From: Saccoglossus kowalevskii
Taxonomy: Eukaryota; Hemichordata; Enteropneusta; Harrimaniidae
Assembly: GCF_000003605.2 (NCBI RefSeq)
Contig: NW_003155246.1
Location: 88,215 to 103,445 of the forward strand
DNA length: 15,231 nt
Reading direction: 5' to 3'
Under the pieces are notes generated by a model. The model worked only from the letters and a program-made list of their open reading frames with translations. It was not told the DNA's origin and ran no database searches. This document shows positions 1 to 15,231 of this stretch, one piece after another (positions within the stretch are counted from its first letter, which is position 1; each line of letters starts with the position of its first letter). The position numbers and the translations under genes are program-made.

Positions 1-627
1 CGAATTTCCCAGCATTCTCTATCAAACCATAATTTGGTTTCTCTTTTTTCTAATTGTGGGTGTTATTTTTTTGACAGTTTTGTCCGAGACTGATGACAGC
101 AAAGCACTAAATTCTGTAACAACATCATCACAATTGTTTGAATCAATTTTGTTTATAATGTCGCTAATTTCGTTTTCTTTAGCAATTTCAAGAAGTTGCC
201 TATATTTTAGTTTTGCTTCACTGTCCCAGATGTATTTTGCTGGTAGTGGTTTCATGTCCATTTTGCCTTCACGTTTTTTTATGTTAATATTGTTAATATC
301 AATTTTAAAAGACAGAGACAGTGACAGTGATATGGGTCAGTGGTCTGTGATGCAGGTTAAGTCATGCACTTTGAGATACTGAACATTTTCAAAAATAAAA
401 GTAGATGTGATTGCATAATCAACGGTACTGCACCCATTTGCTGTGTAGCAGGTGTATTTACCAGATGAATCACCAATGGTGCGCCCATTGAGAATAATCA
501 AGTTACTGTCCATGCAAAGCTCAATTAATTTTCTACCAAATTTGTTAGTGTTAGTTTTTGCTTTGTTATCCATGCTACGTCTTTCTCTAAAGTTGTCGGC
601 GATATAATTAAGAGGGAGGGGAATATG
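1..627 (-). pseudogene. LINE (non-LTR retrotransposon) fragment: end of endonuclease domain and linker, broken
   Basis: Reading the minus strand from about 627 down, the frame shows a typical endonuclease/exonuclease/phosphatase C-terminal half: NYIADNFRERRSMDNK, then KLIELCMDSNLIILNGR, GKYTC, STVDYAITS and KVHDLTCITDH. The VDYA aspartate and the DH histidine correspond to catalytic positions of the family. An in-frame TGA at 339-337 follows DH exactly where related elements usually have Cys in an SDHCP motif. The frame then continues (PISLSLSLSFKI and KPLPAKYIWDSEAKLKYRQL) to a stop at 24-22. Past a one-base shift near 30, the typical linker motif WFDRECWEI continues to the window edge. The element therefore has at least one nonsense mutation and one frameshift. 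Its reverse transcriptase, if present, lies beyond position 1. It sits in ADK intron 4 in the gene's sense orientation. Confidence 0.85.
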
Positions 628-705
628 TTATGAATATAATATAATATGCATTATTTTCTTCATGACATTTCTTGTTTGTTTCTTTGTTTCTTCATCCGCT
701 ATTGT

Positions 706-905
706 TAAGCGGATCATGAAACAAATGCACATATCTATTTGTGACATGATGTACCATGTGTGTGTGAAGTTTGAACTTGATCAATCCAGACATGTCTCGG
801 ATACGGATCCAGAACTGAATTCTTTAAAACGAAATGGCCGCCAGTCGGCCATTTCAAACCCAATTCAAAAAAAAAATTAAATTCATCAAGGTCCTATTAT
901 GTTTA
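706..905 (+). repeat. Single diverged copy of the GGCC-hairpin dispersed repeat
   Basis: This segment carries the modules seen in the intron 3 arrays in the same order: GGATCATGAAACAAATGCAC, GTGTGTGAAGTTTGA, CAATCCAGACATGTCTCGGA, then AAATGGCCGCCAGTCGGCCA and ATTTC. The AAATGGCC...GGCCATTT hairpin is at 835-857. Trailing bases (ATCAAGGTCCTATTATGT) match text near 4937-4955 of the main array. It lies in ADK intron 4. Confidence 0.7.
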
Positions 906-1295
906 AAGTATGTAAAGCAGTGAAAACACTAATTATGTTTTCTAAGGGAAGATACTTTTTGTATACCATTTTTAGACTGTCTGGATACAGTGATCAATTG
1001 TCAGACTGTAATGAGCTGCAAATAGTTGTTGTGTAATACTGATAGGTGTGCTGGAAATACCCATTCTATTGAAGGCTGCATGTGTCAGGCATCAACAAGA
1101 CATTGACTGACTGCTTCATGTGGTTTGACCCTTTATTTTATTTTTCGACACCCGCAAAATTTAAACACCATGAAAAGCTTGGACAGATCAAAACCGTGAA
1201 ATTAAATGTTTCTACAGTAATTTTGAATCATACACTCCGAATACAAGATGATTTAGATCAACATCTTTATTGAGAATTGTAAATGTTTTTCATAC
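906..1295. other. ADK intron 4 sequence with no recognisable feature
   Basis: AT-rich unique-looking sequence between the dispersed repeat and exon 4. Short open frames on both strands show no family resemblance, and no further ADK exon was found. Confidence 0.6.
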
Positions 1296-9245
<7,950 letters not shown>

Positions 9246-9320
9246 CTTAGTTTTCAGGTTGTCAAAACCCTCCAAAGAGGGCGCTATTCTTCGTCATTTT
9301 CAAATTTATAAGTTGGAATA
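9246..9320 (-). promoter_or_regulatory. ADK: Putative ADK core promoter and short 5' leader
   Basis: On the minus strand a TATAAA lies at 9310-9305, about 60 bp above the start codon. If used, it would place transcription start near 9275-9280 and give a leader of only about 30 bases. Between the two is a GC-rich AGCGCCCTCT (9285-9276), whose complement AGAGGGCGCT resembles the core of CTCF-type sites. No transcript data are available, so this is inference from motif and spacing. Confidence 0.35.
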
Positions 9321-9595
9321 ATGTGTTGCTGTATTTGAAGGAGGCTGTTTTTAATACATTTTGCCAGTTCTATGGAAATTCTTGCGATTTTTAAAAAATT
9401 ATAAAATCATTTACATCTCCTTCTAGTAAAGAACAACATTGAGAAAATCAAACAAAAACAAAACTGAAAGAAAAAAATCAGGCATTAATAGCAATATATA
9501 AGAAAAATTGAATTATTCATGCAGCACAGTATGTGGGTAAAGGTATAAGTAAACTCCCTTGTGCTTTTTACTGTCTATGAAGCATACATACAGTT
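9321..9595. other. Upstream of ADK, nothing recognised
   Basis: AT-rich intergenic sequence between the putative ADK promoter and the inverted repeat copy. No gene is seen. Confidence 0.5.
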
Positions 9596-9604
9596 TTTTT
9601 TTGT

Positions 9605-9995
9605 TTTGTTTTTTTTAGTTACCGTTTGACTGGCAGGCATTTTGTTTTTTGAAAATGTTGTATTTTAGACATGCTTTGTCAGTTTTCATTCAAATTTGGT
9701 ACATGTACATATATTATACATGTTAGGATACGTGTCCCCCGACCGCCAGTGCGTCCGTCTGGAGTCATATTTCTGAATCATTTGGACCGATTCCGTTCAT
9801 TTTTTGCATGTGCCTAGTACTTAATGTGGGACATATGCACATGCAGTGGTTTAGCGATTCGATTCAAAATGGCCGACTGGCAGCCATCTTATTTTTTTTT
9901 AAATGTCGTATTTTGGACATGCTTTGCCAAGTTTTTTATTCAAACTTGGTACGTAAATTATACTTGTTAGGATACATGTCCATGACAATTTTTTT
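9605..9995 (-). repeat. Inverted copy of the intron 3 ~150-bp repeat array
   Basis: Read on the minus strand, this block reproduces the 3300-3720 array in order: TGTCATGGACATGTATCCTA, GTACCAAGTTTGAAT, GCAAAGCATGTCCAAAATAC, AAGATGGCTGCCAGTCGGCC, CACTGCATGTGCATATGTCC, TACTAGGCACATGCAAA, then AATATGACTCCAGACGGACG. A second partial unit follows (AAAATGCCTGCCAGTCAAAC). It is flanked by long T runs (around 9594-9616 and 9988-10002) and lies upstream of ADK, about 6 kb from its counterpart and opposite in orientation. Confidence 0.75.
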
Positions 9996-10139
9996 TTTTT
10001 TTGCAACAATACAATTACAAAGAGTTGCAATTGCTGTATTCCCTATCCCAGAATCTCAAATTCGGTCGTTACACACATATGTTAACATTTTCAATGACTT
10101 GTTTTAGTTGGTTTTGGTAGTTGCTGTTACATTGAGGAA

Positions 10140-10970
10140 TGAAGATAAAGTATTTATGTATTGTTACTAAAATAATTAGATTGTCTGTTATGCGACAACC
10201 CCTTTTAATGATCCGAACTGTTTAGAAAGAGTGCTATTTTTTATTGGTTATACTTGTGAATACTTTTCAATTGCAACTTGAAATGGCTATGTAATTTCAA
10301 GGATTGGATTTAGATACTAATTTTAATATGGACACAATCATACCGGAACTCATGTTCCAATGTTTCTGGGAAATTATTATTACTAAAAATGATATTGTAC
10401 AATTTATGTCATCAATGAGACAAGATTGCCCATATTTACGAATTTCATTACGATATGTTGTCTTCTGCAGTTTTTTGTTATTGTTTAATCGTTTAAATGC
10501 TTTTCTAATTTTAAATTAGTACACTTGGTGGTCAGGTTTTTCTAACTCTAAAAGTTTTAAATCAACTTCATTTTCGGTTGAGACTGAATTAGGATTCTCT
10601 TTTGACTATGAATTCAACAACCTTTCATAATATACCAACCGTTCATCTGGTGTATTTGATTCATTTGCATTTCCGTTTCTTGACTTGTAGAGTTCATGTA
10701 GTAATTTTTTTCTTGACTTATAGAGTTCATGTAGTTATTTTTTATATTTTGATGGTTATCGCCTTTCGCACTTTCCAATTCGTTTTTTGAGCGATTTTTT
10801 TCACTCAACAAACCTTTATTACTTTGGTTGAATTTAAATCGGTTTAGAAGACATTTTAATAAGTGTTTGACAGAATTAAAACAACTGAGGACTTCACAAT
10901 ATAAAAAAAAATTGTTAGTAAACAAGATAGATGTATGTGTTTTTTTTACTATGACACGGTAAATAATCAA
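10140..10970 (-). pseudogene. LINE fragment: linker and N-terminal reverse transcriptase, heavily decayed
   Basis: The minus strand reads as the inter-domain linker of a non-LTR element (KHLLKCLLNRFKFNQSNKG at its start). After a frame change near 10700 come TPDERLVYYERLLNS and NEVDLKLLELEKPDHQVY. In that same frame past a TAA (10518-10516) comes FKIRKAFKRLNNNK, typical of the segment that opens the reverse transcriptase domain. Further blocks follow in frame: NEIRKYGQSCLIDDI, KHWNMSSGMIVSILK, KSNP-stop-NYIAISSC, KVFTSI and RGCRITDNLIIL. These line up with conserved RT blocks (W..G.IVPI.K, NYRGI, GFR...TD). At least five stops and one frameshift show it is dead. The catalytic YADD part and the 3' end are missing; the inverted repeat copy begins just past its end. 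Confidence 0.7.
10679..10745. repeat. Short tandem duplication inside the LINE linker
   Basis: TTCTTGACTTRTAGAGTTCA followed by TGTAGTWATTTTTT occurs twice in succession, about 34 bp apart, and reads as the duplicated peptide LHELYKSR on the minus strand. Confidence 0.65.
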
Positions 10971-10983
10971 ACGAAAATAAGCA

Positions 10984-11012
10984 TGTAATAATAATAATAT
11001 AATAATAAACTT
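10984..11012 (-). repeat. TTA-type microsatellite tail of the LINE copy
   Basis: A run of TAATAATAATAATATAATAA on the plus strand directly abuts the LINE 3' end. It matches in style the tail of the plus-strand LINE at 14350-14367. Confidence 0.8.
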
Positions 11013-11763
11013 TATTGATATCGTATCCTTTGTAGGATCTTGAGTTAAATTTCAATAAAGTGTGGATGAAAGAAAAAACAAGAGACAATAAGATAAAATA
11101 TCATAAAAATGATGATAACAGAAAAAAAACTTCCAGATATGCCTTGATATTAATATTGTTGTTTATTTGGATGAGAATGAAGGCTTTTTCATGTTATTTT
11201 CTCTAATTTTGAAACATTCGTATATGTATTTAACTAGTTTTATAATTGTTTTATTTTCATTGTTGTTCATCATAGCTATACTTTTTTCTTCATCTGTCGT
11301 ATTTGGGAGTGACACTTTTGACTTAGTGTTTAGTTGGTTTCTTTCCGTTTCATATAATTTGCAGTTAAGCAGAAGATGTTTTTCATCTTCAATTTTGTCT
11401 AGGTCACACACAGGGCATTACCTTTTGTATGCATCTATTTTATTGTTGTGACCCATTTCTATTTGTAGAACATGAGCACTAATTTTTAGTTTTGTTACTG
11501 CTGATCTATGTTTAAAGTCTTTTATTACTGAAAAATACTCCTCATATGAGCAGTCATTTTTTAACATTCTGTATGAATGTATGAATGAGTAGAAATCAGA
11601 TACATATGTACCTGTCACTACAGTTCCTATAGTTGGACAGCTTGCAGGCAAAAACAGTAAAAAAAATTCAAAACAATCTTCCCAGTAAAAAAAGTCAAAA
11701 AATATAACCATAATAATTATAAAAAAAACTAACGTGCTTCTTGAGAACAGAGAAGATAACAAG
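10984..11763 (-). pseudogene. 5'-truncated LINE: C-terminal zinc-knuckle domain, 3'UTR and microsatellite tail
   Basis: On the minus strand the frame reads SYEEYFSVIKDFKHRSAVTK, LKISAHVLQIEMGHNNKID, AYKR, then a TAA at 11420-11418, and continues in frame with CPVCDLDKIEDEKHLLLNC and IIKLVKYIYECFKIRE to a stop near 11163. The cysteine/histidine pattern is CX2CX9HX4C, the C-terminal zinc knuckle seen in many non-LTR elements. The 180-bp 3' region ends CAATAAAG and a TTATTATTATTA-type tail (11010-10984), as in CR1/L2-like elements that end in microsatellites and not in poly(A). One nonsense codon breaks it. Everything N-terminal is missing, consistent with 5' truncation at insertion; the frame above about 11650 is not recognisable. 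Confidence 0.8.
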
Positions 11764-11879
11764 CTGGTTTCAACATGGGGCTCTATTGAGAAGATTTAAG
11801 CCCCCCCCCCAAAAAAAAACCCCGCCCTCTAGTGTGTTTACGTTTCTGTCCCATATTCCTTTGCAAATCCAATATGGAG
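11763..11879. other. Spacer with C and A homopolymer runs
   Basis: The segment contains ten C residues followed by nine A residues and CCCCGCCCTCTAG around 11803-11831. No gene is seen. Confidence 0.6.
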
Positions 11880-12042
11880 TTAAAGGGGCACCTTCCAGTT
11901 AGGCTTAATTTCACAACAAATTTACTTTCTGGATTAAAATAACAATGGATAACAAAAGATAGATTAACATTGTAAACAACATAAACAATAGTGTCCCATG
12001 ATTCTTTGGTGCAATCCATGGGATTGAGCGGTTCCCCTTTAA
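11880..12042. mobile_element. 155-bp MITE with TTAA target duplication
   Basis: The element 11884-12038 is bounded by AGGGGCACC (11884-11892) and GGTTCCCCT (12030-12038), inverted with 8 of 9 matches. Each is flanked by TTAA (11880-11883 and 12039-12042). A near-palindrome CAATCCATGGGATTG lies near its right end. Its size and TTAA flanks fit a non-autonomous piggyBac- or Kolobok-type element. Its termini differ from those of the 918-bp element, so it is a different family. Confidence 0.65.
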
Positions 12043-12427
12043 CACATTTCTTCCTCGTCTGACAAGATCGCGTGAGTTGCGCCCTCCGCGGTGCTCCAAA
12101 CCCAACACACGTCTGTTAGAACCATGTAGATTTTCACTTCCCCCCGACGATTTTTGTCGGTACCAATCAAATTGCAGGAATGTTAGAGTTTATTTATTTG
12201 TTTGTTAACATAAGGTGCTGCACAGAGGGGCCGTGGGTGCTGGCAAACTTCCGCTTTGTGGTTCATTCGTTGAGTAACAACACATTATGGGTATTCATGG
12301 AGAACTGGGTAGATTCCCACGAGACAGGTGGCAAAATAGTACAATCAATAGAATGTAATAACATATGGAATTTGACACTTTGCGATAATCTCAAGTTCGT
12401 TATTGTATCATACAGTAGAATAAATAA
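12043..12427. other. Unique-looking intergenic sequence
   Basis: It has GC-richer patches (GCGCCCTCCGCGG near 12078). A 90-codon plus-strand open frame (12180-12452) resembles no family I know and lacks a convincing start context. I do not call it a gene. Confidence 0.4.
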
Positions 12428-12472
12428 ATGGCCACCACATACGATGGAATAAAAATGCCAAACGTACAAGAG
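12428..12472 (+). CDS. Candidate first coding exon of an unknown gene (weak)
   Basis: ATG GCC at 12428 opens 15 codons (MATTYDGIKMPNVQE) that end exactly at CAAGAG before a donor-like GTAAAT. I do not recognise the peptide. The only nearby acceptor-like site, TTTCATTCCAG ending at 12630, would lead to an immediate in-frame stop, so no following exon is evident before the plus-strand LINE. The candidate rests only on start context and donor quality and may be chance. Confidence 0.15.
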
Positions 12473-13110
12473 GTAAATAAAAAAGATAGGACTTTTATGA
12501 AACAATGTCAATGTTCAGATCGAGCGCCCTCTATCGACACGTATTTTCACAGGAAGTTAAGTGTTGTTGGATTGGCGTTTTTTTTTCAAAGAAGCTTTGA
12601 AGTCCTGTTTGACTGATTCTTTCATTCCAGATGCCAACCTAAGGTAGGTAGTTTCCCGGGAACTTCTACACCAATTTAGTTTCACCCAACTGCCCGTGAA
12701 CGTCCTAAAACTGTGTTGGTATGGTGATCTGACCTCACAGTTTCAAAAAAATCCCCGCGAATTTGACATTTTATTGCCAACTCGCCCCCCAGTTTTATAG
12801 CGCTGACCTAAATGGTTGAGATGAATAACATTTTCAACAATCTTTTTGCCGTTGCTATCAACAAAAAATCATGGAGGCACCAAATTTATGAAACCATTAC
12901 ACTCGTCCGATCTGAGATAAAATATGGAGGCCGCAGATCTGTGAGCGGAACACTGAAAGTAATGATCTGCCATTTCTTTGTTTAACGTCCCATTCAATTC
13001 CACAAAAGAATCGTAGAATCAAAATACATGCTCAGTTGACACATGGAATTTAACATCACACACTTTTGCCACCACAATTGTTTTTTTCAACTCAACTTTT
13101 TTTTCACTAA
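12473..13110. other. Unique-looking intergenic sequence before the plus-strand LINE
   Basis: No recognisable gene. It contains a perfect palindrome TTCCCGGGAA at 12653-12662. The open frames on either strand around 13019-13255 are judged to be coincidental or shadows of the LINE. Confidence 0.45.
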
Positions 13111-13115
13111 TATCA

Positions 13116-14222
13116 TTATATGCTGCCAAAACAGCCATATTGCCAACTAAGTTGAGCATTGTTTTATACACCTGGGTCAAATGGAGACTTGGAGTTAATA
13201 TTAACAAAACTAAAATTATTATTTTTAATAACAGAGGAAGAAAGATAGATGGCAAATTTTACTTAGGAGACCAACCGGTAAAAGTTGTCTCAACATATAC
13301 CTACTTAAAGTGCCTGTGCAATGCACAACAATGCAAAACAATGTTACACCTATTCAAAACATGTATAAGACCAATACTATTATATGGATCAGATGTATGG
13401 GGCTTCGAAATTCAAGAAAATAATAAATGGGACATTACACCAATCGAGAAAACCCATCTGAAATTTAGTAAAAGAATGCTTGGATTGAATAAATTTTCAT
13501 CAAATCTAGCTTGTAGAGCAGAAATAGGTGAACTACCATTACTAGTAGACATCATAATAAATTTTATAAAGTATTTGGCACGGATCAAAGAACTTCCAGA
13601 ATGTAATTTAACAAAACAGGCATACCATGAACAGATAAACTGCAAACTCCCATGGATTATGTCAATTTACAAAGAGTTAAATAAGGAAGATAACACATTA
13701 GATATAAAGAATATCAATGACAAATTGAATGCAACAAAACAAAATATAAAGAGAATAGGAAACAATATTAAACAAAAATATATTGAATTCTGGAAGGAGA
13801 CAATTATGGATAAACCTAAGTTGAGAACATATACTCAATTCAAAACAAACTACAACTTTGAAAGTTACTTAATTATACTGAATCTAAAACATAGAATTTC
13901 TGTCTCTAGATTCCGAACAAGTAATCACAGCCTAGCAATAGAAAAGGGTAGACATACCCAACCTAAAATTTCTTTGGAAAACAGGATTTGTAAACAATGT
14001 ACTTTAGCAGACATAGAAGATGAAATGCATCTCCTCATCAAATGCCCAAAATATCACACACTGCGAATGGATATATTCTCAAATATACAGTTTCCTGATG
14101 AAACAAAAACTGACCAACAGAAATTTACATACTTAATGAAAAATTCTAACACAAATGTAATCAAACTTGTTGGAGAATTTATACACAGCTCGTTCTTAAT
14201 GAGAAACGAGAAAGATACTTAA
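13116..14222 (+). pseudogene. LINE ORF2 C-terminal half: end of reverse transcriptase and zinc-knuckle domain
   Basis: The frame enters at LYAAKTAIL (13116-13142), which corresponds to the catalytic LYADDTAIL box of non-LTR reverse transcriptases with both aspartates replaced. It continues with VKWRLGVNINKTKIIIFN, then YLGDQPVKVVSTYTYL. Spacing to CIRPILLYGSDVWGFE is too short, so part of the thumb is deleted. Further on come EKTHLKFSKRMLGLNKFSSN, the CTD LNLKHRISVSRFRTSNHSLA and a CX2CX9HX4C knuckle (residues 284, 287, 297 and 302, counting from 13140). The frame stays open for over 360 codons to a TAA at 14220. There is no credible start, so it is a 5'-truncated, catalytically dead copy despite the intact frame. 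It could be a young insertion carrying an already mutated sequence, or an assembly-level error. Confidence 0.85.
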
Positions 14223-14367
14223 CAAAAACACTAAAATCTATCATTTATTATTTGCTATAGTTATTTTGTTATTTTGTTTTTTAATATTTTACTTTTGTTG
14301 CTATAAACTGATGGAAACACTGTATTTCTAAGGATGCAATAAATTATCTTTATTATTTATTATTATG
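14223..14367 (+). mobile_element. 3'UTR and microsatellite tail of the plus-strand LINE
   Basis: A 130-bp AT-rich region follows the stop and ends AAGGATGCAATAAATTATC, then TTTATTATTTATTATTATG. The GGATNC...AATAAA arrangement and TTATTA tail resemble those of the minus-strand LINE at 11040-10984, supporting a related family with microsatellite tails. Confidence 0.7.
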
Positions 14368-14640
14368 CCCACCCTCACGTTTCCTATTTTAGATCTGTGT
14401 CCCACTGAAATGGGCAGTTATTGATTTTTTTGCTGAAAATGATTACTCGTATCCAAATAAATTTGGGATATTTCTTGTGTTGTAGCCACGCCCACCTATC
14501 ATGAAACGGTCGACTGTTTCCGGATTTCCGACTCTCACCGATAGTGCGCCACCAAATGACAAAAATGTGAGAGGAAGTCATACCCCCGAGCCGTAAGAAC
14601 ACTGGTCATTCAGTATAGTTTTAAATGATATACATTTTTC
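14368..14640. other. Intergenic sequence, nothing recognised
   Basis: Moderately GC-richer unique sequence without a credible gene. Confidence 0.4.
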
Positions 14641-15231
14641 GGTCGGAGTTTTTTCTTCTTTTTTTTTGTATATTTTTTTTTTGAGAGAGAGTTTTTAGTT
14701 GTTGTGTTGTGTTGTGGGCAGTTGCAGTGAAACGTATAGTCATAGTGTATGTATTCACACGTTTCTAATCGATCCGAAGGTGCAACATCAGTGGACGAAA
14801 GCCACTTAACGTAAACCTGGCGCAACACTTTTGAAAGAAATAGATTCCGGACCAGCCCATGATCACCGAGGCGGATTTTAGAAGAGAGAAAGAGACGTCA
14901 GGCAAGTGTTTCAAATGAGTTGACTTTTTTTGCGATCGTGATTATCGTTTAGTCCCTGTCAGGTAAAAGGTAGCAATAATTTTGACAGTGACACGAAAAC
15001 GAAGTGTCGGACAAACAGGAAATTACACAGCCCTTACACACTTCTAATTGTTTTCATTTTCGAAGGCTAAAAGTTTCTGATTGTTTGGTGATTGGTGTTG
15101 AATGTCGAATTCACACCTCTGTTCTTTTTTTACCTCCATGCTTGCAGCTTGATCTGCGTAATAATTTATGAAATAAGAATTATTATAATTATGACAATCA
15201 CGCCATGGATCACGCTAACTCAAATCAACTC
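14641..15231 (+). promoter_or_regulatory. Possible promoter and 5' leader of a plus-strand gene starting at the right edge (weak)
   Basis: A donor-like TGTCAG/GTAAAA lies at 14962/14963 (a GC-type CAG/GCAAGT lies at 14901/14902). A strong pyrimidine-rich acceptor, TTTTTTTACCTCCATGCTTGCAG, ends at 15147. Fifty-eight bases later an ATG at 15205 (CACGCCATGGATC) opens MDHANSNQL to the window edge. An earlier ATG at 15191 is in another frame and also open. The reading as a spliced 5' leader is inference; the peptide is far too short to identify. Confidence 0.2.

Noticed and set aside
628-1295. Search for the fifth ADK exon
   Set aside because: No minus-strand segment here shows the expected adenosine kinase continuation between an acceptor and a donor in phase 2.
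12180-12511. Overlapping open frames of 82-90 codons on both strands
   Set aside because: No recognisable motif, no supporting splice or start context, and similar length on both strands, as expected by chance.
12653-12662. Perfect palindrome TTCCCGGGAA, STAT-like
   Set aside because: A single 10-bp palindrome in 15 kb is expected now and then, and there is no confirmed gene beside it.
13019-13255. Minus-strand 78-codon frame (NDISEKKVELKKTIVVAK region)
   Set aside because: It overlaps the reverse transcriptase frame on the plus strand. The N-terminal part is a clear shadow, and the rest matches nothing I know.

Overview
The window looks like nuclear DNA from an animal. It is AT-rich, has a split gene with canonical GT-AG introns, and is full of LINE (non-LTR retrotransposon) debris, short inverted-repeat elements and a hairpin-bearing repeat family. 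My guess, from repeat style and intron architecture only, is a marine invertebrate, perhaps a bivalve mollusc. Nothing in the window proves that.

The one gene I can name is the 5' part of adenosine kinase (ADK) on the minus strand. Four coding exons (9199-9245, 8011-8085, 5383-5515, 1296-1465) join with matching phases and give about 141 N-terminal residues of a PfkB-family adenosine kinase, including the [33 protein letters not shown] and PTGTC motifs. The remaining exons, with the catalytic aspartate, must lie beyond the left edge. The N-terminus has a lysine-rich KKSK patch like the long nuclear isoform of vertebrate ADK.

The ADK introns are packed with mobile DNA. Intron 4 (1-1295) holds a broken LINE endonuclease fragment and one dispersed repeat unit. 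Intron 3 (1466-5382) holds an 806-bp fold-back element and several kilobases of repeats with a period near 150 bp, whose cores are GGCC hairpins. Intron 2 (5516-8010) holds a 918-bp TTAA-flanked element with perfect terminal inverted repeats. Intron 1 (8086-9198) is mostly unique sequence with a cluster of E-boxes. The putative promoter lies just above 9245.

Upstream of ADK (9600-9995) is an inverted copy of the intron 3 repeat. Next come a decayed LINE fragment with the linker and start of the reverse transcriptase (10140-10970), a LINE 3' end with a microsatellite tail (10984-11763), a 155-bp TTAA-flanked MITE (11880-12042), about 1 kb of apparently unique sequence, and a second LINE 3' half on the plus strand (13116-14365). 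That last element keeps a long open frame but has lost its catalytic YADD box. The final 850 bp look promoter- or 5'UTR-like and may be the start of a plus-strand gene outside the window, but this is weakly supported.

I found no convincing new multigene system. The best leads are the uncatalogued mobile elements and the unusual ADK start context.
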